From NCBI RefSeq assembly GCF_014873755.1, contig NZ_JADBEG010000001.1, positions 9,770,501-9,834,500 on the forward strand: 64,000 bases of DNA, written 5' to 3'. A model generated the notes under the pieces. The model made no database searches. It saw only the letters and a list, made by a program, of their open reading frames with translations, and was not told the origin of the DNA. This DNA comes from Amycolatopsis lexingtonensis (GTDB lineage: Bacteria > Actinomycetota > Actinomycetes > Mycobacteriales > Pseudonocardiaceae). A program made the translations under genes and the position numbers. Positions within the stretch are counted from its first letter, which is position 1, and each line of letters starts with the position of its first letter. Positions 18,244 to 26,108 of this stretch are shown piece by piece.

Positions 18244-19295
18244 CCACCGTCGAGGTGCGCGAGGAGGACGCCTTCGACGTCGCCGCGGTGCACGCCTGGC
18301 TGACGGCCAAGGTCGACGGGCTCGGCAACGAGCCGCCGCGCGTGCGGCAGTTCCCCGGCGGCGCGTCGAACCTGACGTACCTGCTGACCTACCCGGACCG
18401 CGAGCTGATCCTGCGCCGGCCGCCCGCCGGGCACAAGGCGGCGTCGGCGCACGACATGCGGCGTGAGTACCGCGTCCAGCACGCGCTCGAGCCGGTGTTC
18501 CCGTACGTGCCGCGGATGCTGGCCTTCGGCGACGACGAGGGCGTGCTCGGCGGCGACTTCTACGTCATGGAGAAGCTCGAGGGCCTGATCCTGCGCGGCG
18601 ATCTCCCGCCCGGTCTCGAAGTGCGCCCGGAGCAGGCGCGCGAGCTGTCCGGCAAGGTCGTGGACCGGCTGGTCGACCTGCACGCCGTCGACGTCGGGAA
18701 GGCCGGGCTGGCCGACCTCGGCAAGGGCGCGGGCTACGTCGAGCGCCAGATCCGCGGCTGGTCGGACCGGTACGTCGCGGCGCGCACGGACAACGTCGGC
18801 GACTTCGCCGAGGTGCGCTCGTGGCTGGCGGAGAACCAGCCCGCCGAAGTCAAGATCTGCTTGATCCACAACGACTACCGGCTCGACAACCTGGTGCTGG
18901 ACGGCCCGGCGACGCTGAACATCACCGGCGTGCTCGACTGGGAGATGGCCACCCTCGGCGACCCGCTGATGGAGCTGGGCAGCATGCTGGCCTACTGGGT
19001 CCAGGCCGATGACGACGACGTCATGAAGGCGAGCCGCCGCCAGCCGACGCACCTGCCCGGGATGTTCACTCGCGAAGAGTTCGTGTCGCGCTACGCGGAG
19101 AAGACCGGCCTGGCCGTGGCCGACTGGCGGTTCTACGAGGTCTACGGCCTGTTCCGGCTCGCGGCGGTGCTGCAGCAGCTGTACCGCCGCTACCGCGAGG
19201 GCGCCACCCGCAACCCGGCGTTCAAGAACTTCTGGCAGTTCGTCGGCTACCTGGACTGGCGCTGCCGGGAAATCATCGCGAAGGGAAGCGTGTAG
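18240..19295 (+). CDS. Phosphotransferase-family protein (APH/ACAD10-type kinase fold)
   Basis: The 351-residue protein has an aminoglycoside-phosphotransferase fold. FPGGASNLTYLL forms the nucleotide loop, ELILRRPP supplies the ATP lysine/arginine region, the catalytic loop is CLIHNDYRLDNLVLD, and the metal-binding segment is GVLDWEMATLGDP. This subgroup is found beside acyl-CoA dehydrogenases and SDRs and includes the kinase half of ACAD10, which phosphorylates 4-hydroxyacyl-CoA. A role in hydroxy-acyl-CoA breakdown is thus plausible but not proven. The ATG at 18240 overlaps the SDR stop. Confidence 0.88.
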   Translation: MTTVEVREEDAFDVAAVHAWLTAKVDGLGNEPPRVRQFPGGASNLTYLLTYPDRELILRRPPAGHKAASAHDMRREYRVQHALEPVFPYVPRMLAFGDDEGVLGGDFYVMEKLEGLILRGDLPPGLEVRPEQARELSGKVVDRLVDLHAVDVGKAGLADLGKGAGYVERQIRGWSDRYVAARTDNVGDFAEVRSWLAENQPAEVKICLIHNDYRLDNLVLDGPATLNITGVLDWEMATLGDPLMELGSMLAYWVQADDDDVMKASRRQPTHLPGMFTREEFVSRYAEKTGLAVADWRFYEVYGLFRLAAVLQQLYRRYREGATRNPAFKNFWQFVGYLDWRCREIIAKGSV

Positions 19296-19951
19296 TGGGC
19301 GCGATCTACCTGGTCCGGCACGGTCAGGCCTCGTTCGGCGCGGCCGACTACGACGCCCTGTCGCCGCGCGGCTTCGAGCAGTCCACTGTGGTCGGTGCGG
19401 AGCTGCTGCGCCGCAACGTCTCTTTCAACCAGGTCCGGTCGGGTTCGCTCGCGCGGCAGCGGGACACCGCGGCGACGGCGCTGAAGGTGCTGGGCAGCGA
19501 CGTCCCGGTGGTCGAGGACCCGCGCTGGAACGAGTACGACCACGTCGACATCGGGCTGCACCACGCGGGCGGCGCGCCGCAGGAGGATTCCCGGGCCTAC
19601 CAAGGGGTTCTGGACGCGGCGCTGACCGCGTGGACGTCGGCGGGCCCCGACGGCCCGTGTGCCGAGACGTGGCCCGTGTTCCTCGCCCGCTGCCGCGAAG
19701 CGCTCGCGGACCTGGTGGCGTCCCTCGGCAAGGGGGAGAACGCGCTCGTCTTCACCTCCGGCGGCGTGATCGCCACGGTCTGCGGCCTGCTGATGGGCAC
19801 GCCCGAAGCCGGGCTGCTGAAGCTCAACCGCGTCACGGTCAACGGCGGCATCACGAAGCTCGTTTCGGGCCGCGGCGGCGTAACCTTGTTGTCGTTCAAC
19901 GAACACCCGCACTTCGAGGCCGAAGCGGCTTCGCTGCTCACCTACCGGTAG
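19295..19951 (+). CDS. Histidine phosphatase superfamily protein
   Basis: The 218-residue protein shows the phosphoglycerate-mutase-like signature IYLVRHGQAS (residues 4-13) with the phospho-acceptor His. It also has QRDTAATAL, an acid/base region near ARWNEYD, and a second catalytic His replaced in the ALVFTSGGVIA segment, where SGG stands in for the usual SHGG. Loss of that His may lower activity or mark a divergent subgroup. The GTG start overlaps the last base of the preceding stop (TAGTG), so translation is coupled to the phosphotransferase. Confidence 0.85.
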   Translation: MGAIYLVRHGQASFGAADYDALSPRGFEQSTVVGAELLRRNVSFNQVRSGSLARQRDTAATALKVLGSDVPVVEDPRWNEYDHVDIGLHHAGGAPQEDSRAYQGVLDAALTAWTSAGPDGPCAETWPVFLARCREALADLVASLGKGENALVFTSGGVIATVCGLLMGTPEAGLLKLNRVTVNGGITKLVSGRGGVTLLSFNEHPHFEAEAASLLTYR

Positions 19952-19961
19952 GAGACGTTCG

Positions 19962-20876
19962 ATGCGGTTCGGCGAGGTCACGATCCACCCGGTGAACGGC
20001 CACGGCCCCGAAGACGTCGTGGTCGACGGCGAAGGCCGCGTCTACACCGGCGTCGACGACGGCCGCATCCTGCGCCTGTCCCCGGACGGCCGCCGCATCG
20101 ACGTCCTCGCCGACACCGGCGGCCGTCCACTCGGGCTGGAGCTGTACGGCGAGGACGAGCTGCTGATCTGCGACGCCCGCGCCGGGCTGCTGGTGGTGCC
20201 GCTGTCCGGCGGAACGCCGTCGGTGCTGGCGACTTCCGCGCTGGGCCTGGACTTCGTGTTCTGCAACAACGCGGCGGTCGCGGCCGACGGGACCGTGTAC
20301 TTCACGGACTCTTCCCGCCGCTTCGGCATCGACAACTGGCGCGACGACCTGATCGAGCAAACCGCGGGCGGCCGCCTGCTGCGGCGGTCGCCGGACGGCT
20401 CGATCGACTTGCTCCTGGACGGCCTCCAGTTCGCGAACGGGGTGGCCTTGGCGCCGGACGAGTCCTTTGTGGCCGTCGCGGAGACAGGCGCGTGCCGGGT
20501 GTCGCGAGTGTCCCTTTCGGGCGGTCGAGCGGACGTGCTGATCGATGGTCTGTGGGGCTTCCCGGACAACATCTCGACGGGCACGGACGGATTGATCTGG
20601 ATCACGCAGGCGTCCCCGAAGGTGGCGGCACTGGACGTGGTCCGGCGGATGCCTGCGTTCGTACGGGCGGGAGTCCGGCGGCTGCCGACGTCGTTGCAGC
20701 CCAGCCCGGGCCGCGAGGTGGGCGTGCTGGGTGTCGCCGCCGACGGCAAGGTCGTGCGCGAGCTGCGCGGCGAGATCGACGGCTTCCACATGCTGGTGGG
20801 CGTCCGGGAGTGGCAGGGACAGCTGTACTTCGGCTCGCTGGAGGAGAACGCGATCGCGGTGACCGCCGCCGGGTGA
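19962..20876 (+). CDS. SMP-30/gluconolactonase or strictosidine-synthase-like beta-propeller
   Basis: The 304-residue cytosolic protein folds as a six-bladed propeller judging from repeats such as GPEDVVVDGEGRVYTGVDDGRI, NAAVAADGTVYFTDSSRRF, LQFANGVALAPDESFVAVAETG and GFPDNISTGTDGLIW. The residues FVFCNNAA, NGVA and FPDN match the metal-ligand positions of the SMP-30/strictosidine synthase clan. Members are lactonases or related hydrolases, and the substrate here is unknown. It lies 10 bp after the phosphatase and closes the operon. Its stop abuts the stop of the opposing SDR. Confidence 0.85.
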   Translation: MRFGEVTIHPVNGHGPEDVVVDGEGRVYTGVDDGRILRLSPDGRRIDVLADTGGRPLGLELYGEDELLICDARAGLLVVPLSGGTPSVLATSALGLDFVFCNNAAVAADGTVYFTDSSRRFGIDNWRDDLIEQTAGGRLLRRSPDGSIDLLLDGLQFANGVALAPDESFVAVAETGACRVSRVSLSGGRADVLIDGLWGFPDNISTGTDGLIWITQASPKVAALDVVRRMPAFVRAGVRRLPTSLQPSPGREVGVLGVAADGKVVRELRGEIDGFHMLVGVREWQGQLYFGSLEENAIAVTAAG

Positions 20877-21539
20877 TCACCAGGGCACGGTCTCGCCGTG
20901 CCGGTCCAGGAACCGCAGTCCGGGCTTACCCGCCTGCGCCTCGAGAACGTCGACGACCAAGGGGATCGACTCCTCCGGTGACAGCGGTGCGTCCGGCCCG
21001 CCGAGGCGGGTGCGGTTGTGGCCCGGGTCGATCAGCAGCTTCGTGTGCCCGTCGCCGTCGAAGCGGGTCGCGTAGCTGCGCATCAGCTGGTTGAGTGCGG
21101 CCTTGCTGGCCTTGTACAGCTCGTACCCGGGTTCGGTGTTCAGCGTGATGCTGCCCTGCTCCGACGACATCACCGCGACCGTCCCGCCCGGGACGACCAG
21201 CTCGCGCAGGGCTTCCAGGACCCGCAGCGGGCTCAGCGCGTTGGTGACCATCACCTCGGTGAGCATGTCCGTCGGCACCTCGCCGATCGGGAGGTCGCCG
21301 CGATCGATGGCCGCGTTCACGAAGAGCAGGTCGAACCGCCGGTCGCTCAGCCGCGAGCGCAGGGCAGCCAGTTGGGTGGGATCGGTCATCTCCAGGGTCT
21401 CCACTCTCAGGCCGGGGGGAGTGTCGCCGCGGGTGGTGGCGGTGACGTCCCAGCCGCGGCGGGTCAGTTCGCGGGCCAGGACCAGGCCGAGGCCGCGGGA
21501 GGCGCCGATGACGAGTGCTTCGGGCACGGTGAGCCCCAT
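20877..21539 (-). CDS. SDR oxidoreductase, TetR-controlled
   Basis: The 220-residue SDR has the glycine motif VIGASRGLGLVLA near the N-terminus and TTRGDTPP at the second strand. NAAIDRGDL replaces the usual NNAG, and it has VMSSEQGSI with the catalytic Ser and YELYKASKAALN with Tyr and Lys. I placed the start at the ATG at 21539 because the palindromic operator begins on the next base; a longer frame would encode the operator as protein. The gene is divergent from the TetR gene at 21590 and almost certainly its target. Confidence 0.9.
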   Translation of the reverse strand: MGLTVPEALVIGASRGLGLVLARELTRRGWDVTATTRGDTPPGLRVETLEMTDPTQLAALRSRLSDRRFDLLFVNAAIDRGDLPIGEVPTDMLTEVMVTNALSPLRVLEALRELVVPGGTVAVMSSEQGSITLNTEPGYELYKASKAALNQLMRSYATRFDGDGHTKLLIDPGHNRTRLGGPDAPLSPEESIPLVVDVLEAQAGKPGLRFLDRHGETVPW

Positions 21540-21569
21540 TTGTCTAGACGCGACGTTGCGTCTAGACAA
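21540..21569. promoter_or_regulatory. Perfect 30-bp palindromic operator between SDR and TetR genes
   Basis: The arms TTGTCTAGACGC (21540-21551) and GCGTCTAGACAA (21558-21569) are exact reverse complements around a 6-bp spacer. The site touches the SDR start codon and lies 20 bp before the TetR start, covering both promoters. Each arm contains the small palindrome GTCTAGAC. Confidence 0.88.
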
Positions 21570-21589
21570 TAGCACGCTATCGTGGCCGC

Positions 21590-22147
21590 ATGCCCGCCCC
21601 GAACCAGCCGAGGGCCCGCTCCGGCAACCGGCGCGACGAGGCCGCGCGCCTCGCCGTGCTGCACGCCGCCGACGATCTGCTCGTCGAGCACGGGTTCGGG
21701 GGGCTGACCATCGAGGCGATCGCCCGCGAGGCCGGCGTCGCCAAGCAGACGATCTACCGCTGGTGGCCGTCGAAGGTCGAGATCCTGCTCGACACGCTCA
21801 TCGAGGACGCGGCCAAGTGCGTGCCGGTGCCCGAAAAGGGACTCCGCGACTACCTCCACGCGTTCGCCCGCTTCCTCACCCGCGAGCCGGCGGGCAAGGT
21901 CATGCTGGCGCTCCTCGCCCAGGCCCAGCACGACCCGGCCACGGCGGCGAGCTTCGAGGAGCGCTACCTCGGCCCGCGCCGGGCGGCGGAACGCGACCTG
22001 ATCACGCGTGCGATCGAGGCGGGGGAGATTTCACCGCGCCTCGGCCCCGATGCCTTGCTGGACGCGCTGTTCGGCCCGATCGTCTACAGTGCACTCACCG
22101 GTTCGGGTCAGGACCTGGCCGACGCGCTCGCCGACGAACTCCTCTAG
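21590..22147 (+). CDS. TetR/AcrR-family repressor
   Basis: The 185-residue protein has an N-terminal TetR helix-turn-helix at about residues 20-65 (AADDLLVEHGFGGLTIEAIAREAGVAKQTIYRWWPSK, including the typical KQTIYRWW). An all-helical ligand domain follows, with a C-terminal LLDALFGPIVYSAL. It belongs to the TetR group with a small C-terminal domain. The shared palindrome immediately upstream implies control of itself and of the SDR at 20877. The ligand is unknown. Confidence 0.93.
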   Translation: MPAPNQPRARSGNRRDEAARLAVLHAADDLLVEHGFGGLTIEAIAREAGVAKQTIYRWWPSKVEILLDTLIEDAAKCVPVPEKGLRDYLHAFARFLTREPAGKVMLALLAQAQHDPATAASFEERYLGPRRAAERDLITRAIEAGEISPRLGPDALLDALFGPIVYSALTGSGQDLADALADELL

Positions 22148-22158
22148 CGCCCGACCCG

Positions 22159-22245
22159 AGCGCCCCAATGTGGCGTTGGTTGCGTCAGACGCACCCAATG
22201 TGGCGTTCGGTGCGTTCAACGCACCGAACGCCACATTGGGGCGCT
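22159..22245. repeat. Hairpin element R2a (two 30-bp direct units plus an inverted unit)
   Basis: The motif CAATGTGGCG starts at 22166 and again at 22196, exactly 30 bp apart. Positions 22194-22216 then pair perfectly with 22218-22240 (23 bp, one-base centre). An alternative outer pairing joins AGCGCCCCAATGTGGCGTT (22159-22177) to 22227-22245. It lies between the convergent TetR and enoyl-CoA hydratase genes, so it is probably a bidirectional terminator. Confidence 0.85.
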
Positions 22246-22299
22246 TGAGCCGGGGACGACGGAAGCCGTGGCATCGGTGAAACTTGTCGAGCGGCTGCT

Positions 22300-23127
22300 C
22301 TAGCGGCCCGTCCAGCGCGGCTCGCGGCCCGCCGACCAGGCCGCGTAGAACTCCTTGTGGTCCTTCGCCGTCATCAGCAGCGCCTGCGTGATCGCTTCCA
22401 GCTCGATCGCGCTGCCCAGGTCCATGTCCAGTTCGCGGGTCAGCAGCACCTTCGTCGTCGCGTACGCCAGCGCCGGGCCGTCCGCGAGCCGGCGGGCCAG
22501 CGCCGACGCCGTCGAAGCCAGGTCCGCGTCCGGCACCACCTGGGAAGCCAGGCCGATTTCCAGCGCACGGGCCGCCGGGAGCTTGTCGCCCAGGATCAGC
22601 AGTTCCGTCGCGCGGCCGAGACCGACCAGGCGGGGGAGCAGGTACGCCGAACCCATGTCCGCGCCGGCCAAGCCGACCTTCGTGAACAGGAACGCGAACT
22701 TCGCCGACTCGGCCAGCAGGCGGAAGTCGCTCGCCAGCGCGATCACCGAACCCGCGCCCGCCGCGACGCCGTTGACCGCCGCGATCACCGGGATCGGGCA
22801 CTCTCGCAGGGCCTTCACCACCGCGCCGGTCATGCGCGTGAACTCCAACAGCTCCGCCGTCTCGAACTTCTGCAGCTCGCCGATGATCTCCTCGACGTCG
22901 CCGCCGGAGCAGAAACCGCGGCCCTGGCCGGTGATCACCAGCACCCGGACGTCTTCGTGCTGCGGCAGCTCCAGTACCAGGTCGCGCAGGTCGGCGTAGA
23001 CGTCGAAGGTCAGCGCGTTCAGCTTTTCGGGCCGGGTGAAGGTCACCGTGGCGACGCCGGCGTCCACAGTGAACTCGAAGTGCTCCCACTCCTTCGTCAG
23101 CGGTGCGGTCGCGCGGAACGGGCTCAT
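22300..23127 (-). CDS. Enoyl-CoA hydratase/isomerase family protein
   Basis: The 275-residue crotonase-fold enzyme carries GRGFCSGGDVEEI (oxyanion-hole Gly) and a second oxyanion segment NGVAAGAGSVIALASDFRL. The C-terminal helices follow. A conserved acidic residue at the hydratase position is present in GLAGADMGSAYLLPR. It is the last gene of a four-gene leftward operon with an SDR, an aromatic-acid-type CoA ligase and a creatininase-family protein. That context suggests a hydration or ring-cleavage-type step on a CoA-bound aromatic or dearomatised acid. ATGA overlap with the SDR indicates coupling. Confidence 0.92.
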   Translation of the reverse strand: MSPFRATAPLTKEWEHFEFTVDAGVATVTFTRPEKLNALTFDVYADLRDLVLELPQHEDVRVLVITGQGRGFCSGGDVEEIIGELQKFETAELLEFTRMTGAVVKALRECPIPVIAAVNGVAAGAGSVIALASDFRLLAESAKFAFLFTKVGLAGADMGSAYLLPRLVGLGRATELLILGDKLPAARALEIGLASQVVPDADLASTASALARRLADGPALAYATTKVLLTRELDMDLGSAIELEAITQALLMTAKDHKEFYAAWSAGREPRWTGR

Positions 23128-23816
23128 CGTTGTATTCCTCCGCCGTCGAGTACGAGCGTCTGGCCGTTGATCGCGGCGGCTTCCGGCGCCGCCAGGAAGG
23201 AGACGGCGAACGCCACCTCCGAAGGTTCCAGCAGCCGGCCGAGCGGGGACGCCGCCGCCAGCGCCGCTTCGGCGTCGTCGGACGAGCGACCCGTGCGCTC
23301 CTGGATGCGCGCCACCGACGTCGCCGTCATGTCGGTGCGGACGAACGCCGGGCAGACCGCGTTCGCCGTGACGCCGGTCCCGGCCAGCTCCGCCGCCACC
23401 GCGCGCACGAGACCCAGCGCCGCGTGCTTCGACGCCGTGTAGGCGGCGGTGTAGCGGTAGCCGACGTGGGACGCCGTCGAAGCCACCGTGACGATCCGGC
23501 CGCGGTCGCGCTCGCGCATCCCCGGCAGCACCGCGCGGGTGCAGAGGAAGGCACCGGTCGCGTTGACTTCGAACTGGGCGCGCCAATCGTCCACAGTGGT
23601 CCGCGCGGCCGGGGCACTGGACGAGATCCCGGCGTTGTTGACCAGGACGTCGACCGGCCCCGCCGACGCGAAATAAGCCGTGACCGCTTCTTCGTCGGTG
23701 ACGTCGCACTCGGCGCTGCCGGGCGCCAGCACGGTATCGCCGAGAGAGCGGAACCGGTCGGCGATCGCCGCGCCGATGCCGCGGGTGCCGCCGGTGACCA
23801 CGACCAGGCGGCTCAC
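23124..23816 (-). CDS. SDR dehydrogenase of the aromatic-CoA operon
   Basis: The 230-residue SDR has TGGTRGIGAAIA as the cofactor motif, CDVTDEEAV, NNAGISSSAP, the catalytic Ser in VASTASHVGY, and YTAAYTASKHAA with Tyr and Lys. It ends with the usual LVLDGGG. Its length is near the short end for classical SDRs. The GTG start overlaps the CoA ligase stop by 4 bp. A 3-hydroxyacyl-CoA dehydrogenase-like step next to the hydratase is the natural reading, but the substrate is not determined by sequence. Confidence 0.9.
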   Translation of the reverse strand: MSRLVVVTGGTRGIGAAIADRFRSLGDTVLAPGSAECDVTDEEAVTAYFASAGPVDVLVNNAGISSSAPAARTTVDDWRAQFEVNATGAFLCTRAVLPGMRERDRGRIVTVASTASHVGYRYTAAYTASKHAALGLVRAVAAELAGTGVTANAVCPAFVRTDMTATSVARIQERTGRSSDDAEAALAAASPLGRLLEPSEVAFAVSFLAAPEAAAINGQTLVLDGGGIQR

Positions 23817-25315
23817 GGGCGGGCCGCCAGTGCGCGCCGGTCGAGCTTTCCGTTGGCGGTACGGGGAAGTTCGGTCACGAACACCACCTCGCGGGGGTAC
23901 TTGTGCTTGGCCAGGTGGGCTTTCGCGTGGTCCTTCAGCTCGTCGGCCGACACCGGCGCCCGCGCCACGACGTACGCGCGCGGCACGACCAGGCCGTCGA
24001 CCTCGTGGCCGACGACCGCGCAGTCCACCACGGACTCGTGCCCCAGCAGGCAGTCCTCGATCTCGCCGGGCGCGACGAACACGCCGCCGACCTTGAGCAG
24101 CGCGTCGGCGCGGCCGTGGTGGCGGAAGAAGCCTTCGGACCGGCTGAAAAGGTCGCCGGTGGTCAGCGTGTCACCGTCGAACGTGCGCGCGGACTTCTCC
24201 GGATCGCCGAAGTACTCCAGCGCGATCGTCGGCCCGGTCACCCGCAACGGCCCGATTTCGCCGTCGGGCAACGGGTTTCCGAGCTCGTCGACGACTTCGG
24301 CGGTGTAGCCGGGGACGGCGGTGCCGAGCGTGCCGACCCGGGCCTGGCCCGGCCGGTTCGACAGGTAGATGTGGTACGCCTCGGACGAGCCGATCCCGTC
24401 CACCACCGGCACGCCGAAGGCCGCGTCCCACTTCCGGTGCAGCTCCGAGGGCAGCGCCTCGCCCGCCGACGTCGTCATCCGCAGGCAGCTCAGGTCCTGC
24501 TCCGCCGCGGCCGGGTGGGCGACCATCGCGCTCATCATGGTCGGTACGTTGACCAGCACCGTCGGCCGGTGCCGGGCGATCAGCTCGAAGATCAGGTCGG
24601 CCGTGCTGCGCTCGGGGAACGCGATCCCGGCGGCCCCGACGCCGAACGGGAACAACGCCACGAGGTCGCGTGCGTAGCCGAAGAACAGCTTGGGCACGGC
24701 GAGAACCCGGTCGTCCGCCCGCAGGCCGAGCACCTGCACGGCGTACCGTTCGAAGCTCTCCAGCGGACTGCGCAAGGTGTGGACGCACGCCTTGGGTGCG
24801 CCGGTGCTGCCCGTGGTGAACTTCCAGATCCCGATGTCGTCCAAAGTGGTCGGAGCCGCGGCCAAGTCAGGAGACGCGGCGTCGAGCAGCGCGCGAAACG
24901 ACTGCTCGTCCGGGCGCAGTTCCGCCGCGGGCACGCCGAGCACCAGCAGGTTCCGCGCGCCGGCGGAGCGCAACGCGGGCAGTGTGACGGCGTCCGCGAC
25001 CACGGCGACCGCCTCGGTGTACCCGAGGTAGTAGGCGTAGTCCTTGGGCTGCAGGAACGGATAGACCTCGGCGGTGACCGCGCCGATCTTCTGCGCGCCG
25101 TACCAGGTCGCGACGAACTCCGGGCCGTCGCTCAACGCCAGCAGCACTCGCTGTCCTTTTCGGACACCGGCGTCGCGTAGCACGTTCCCGGCGCGGTTGG
25201 CCAGCTCGGCCAGTTCGCCGTACGAGATCGAGCGATCCCCGGCGAGCAGGGCGACGCGCCCCGATGCCACGTGCCGGTCGAGGAAGTGCGTGGCGAGGTT
25301 GAACGGCTCACTCAC
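23813..25315 (-). CDS. Benzoate-CoA-ligase-family enzyme, candidate anthranilate-CoA ligase
   Basis: The 500-residue ANL enzyme follows the benzoate-CoA ligase branch. Its motifs are KFTTGSTGAPKACVHT for the P-loop, PKLFFGYARDL, which is typical of this branch, TSAGEALPSELHRKWDAAFG, GIGSSEAYHIY for A5, TTGDLFSR for A7, and RTANGKLDR for the C-terminal lysine. Products would be aryl-CoA thioesters. Because tryptophan dioxygenase and kynureninase are encoded divergently from the same region, anthranilate (2-aminobenzoate) is the best substrate guess. The GTG start overlaps the creatininase stop by 8 bp. Confidence 0.88.
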   Translation of the reverse strand: MSEPFNLATHFLDRHVASGRVALLAGDRSISYGELAELANRAGNVLRDAGVRKGQRVLLALSDGPEFVATWYGAQKIGAVTAEVYPFLQPKDYAYYLGYTEAVAVVADAVTLPALRSAGARNLLVLGVPAAELRPDEQSFRALLDAASPDLAAAPTTLDDIGIWKFTTGSTGAPKACVHTLRSPLESFERYAVQVLGLRADDRVLAVPKLFFGYARDLVALFPFGVGAAGIAFPERSTADLIFELIARHRPTVLVNVPTMMSAMVAHPAAAEQDLSCLRMTTSAGEALPSELHRKWDAAFGVPVVDGIGSSEAYHIYLSNRPGQARVGTLGTAVPGYTAEVVDELGNPLPDGEIGPLRVTGPTIALEYFGDPEKSARTFDGDTLTTGDLFSRSEGFFRHHGRADALLKVGGVFVAPGEIEDCLLGHESVVDCAVVGHEVDGLVVPRAYVVARAPVSADELKDHAKAHLAKHKYPREVVFVTELPRTANGKLDRRALAARP

Positions 25316-26060
25316 GGGCCAGCTCCCGGATCGCTTCCACCAGCAGGTCGGTCAACGTCGAGAACGTCTCGGCGCCCTCTTCCGCCGTCGCTTCCGCGGG
25401 CTTGCCGCAGTACGCCTCGGACATCCCCATTTCCAGGAAGCCGCCATCGGACGGGGCCGAAGCGAGGCTCACGGGCACGTGCGGCAACGTCCGCATCACC
25501 GCCTGGTCCACCAGCTCGGGCCGGTCGGCCAGCACCAGCGACGTCTCGTACCGCCCGGCGTGGCACTCGCCGGACCGGAACTCCTCGGTCAGCCGCTGCG
25601 CGTGCCGCCGCCGGACCAGGTCGAGCAGCGCGGCGCGGCCGTCGTAGGCGAAGTTGAGGGTCTCCACCGCCCGTCGCAGCGTGACCAGGTGCGCGGGCTC
25701 GAAGTGGTTGTTGACCAGCAGGATCCGGCGGAACCGCTGGCCGATCAGCGCGGCGCCGATGTCCACCAGCAGCGCATGCAGCGTCTCTTCGCCGATGTGG
25801 ACGCCGCCGGCGAACCCGGTCGCGAAGCGCGTGACGCCGTAGGGGACCTCGGGCAGGACCAGCACGTGGACCTCGTCGTCGGCCGCCAGCCGCTCGGCCG
25901 CGCGCTCGCACATGCCGCGCGAGATCAGCGGATCCGTGCCCAGGGGCGCGTGCGGACCGTGGGGCTCGACCGCGCCCACCGGGAGCAGGAGCACCGGGAC
26001 GCGGTCGCCGTCCGGCAGGGCCGCGACCTGCCGCGAGGTGAGGTCCGCGAAGTACGTCAC
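25308..26060 (-). CDS. Creatininase-family metal amidohydrolase, candidate N-formylkynurenine formamidase
   Basis: The 250-residue protein has the creatininase metal-binding signatures GAVEPHGPHAPLGTD (Glu, His, Asp ligands) and HAGRYETS (His, Glu ligands), plus VNNHFEPAHL in place of the NGHGGN seen in many relatives. The family hydrolyses cyclic amides and formamides, and includes a deformylase of riboflavin/F420 synthesis. Here it neighbours tryptophan dioxygenase and kynureninase, and no cyclase-type KynB is visible. I therefore infer that it may hydrolyse N-formylkynurenine. The start is the GTG at 26060; a TTG at 26069 is possible. Confidence 0.75.
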   Translation of the reverse strand: MTYFADLTSRQVAALPDGDRVPVLLLPVGAVEPHGPHAPLGTDPLISRGMCERAAERLAADDEVHVLVLPEVPYGVTRFATGFAGGVHIGEETLHALLVDIGAALIGQRFRRILLVNNHFEPAHLVTLRRAVETLNFAYDGRAALLDLVRRRHAQRLTEEFRSGECHAGRYETSLVLADRPELVDQAVMRTLPHVPVSLASAPSDGGFLEMGMSEAYCGKPAEATAEEGAETFSTLTDLLVEAIRELARE

Positions 26061-26071
26061 GCAAATCAAGC

Positions 26072-26095
26072 TACACCGCAGCGGCCTGAGGTGTA
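26072..26095. promoter_or_regulatory. Candidate PaaX operator in divergent promoter
   Basis: TACACC at 26072-26077 and GGTGTA at 26090-26095 form a 6-bp inverted repeat with a 12-bp spacer. GGTGTATAGAG, which contains a -10-like TATAGA, overlaps the right arm just before the PaaX gene. The position between both operons suits a PaaX-type repressor site. Confidence 0.45.
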
Positions 26096-26108
26096 TAGAG
26101 TTGCGCCC

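Noticed and set aside
22164..22245. 30-bp periodic repeats as a CRISPR array
   Set aside because: Units are contiguous without spacers, one is inverted, and no cas gene is present.
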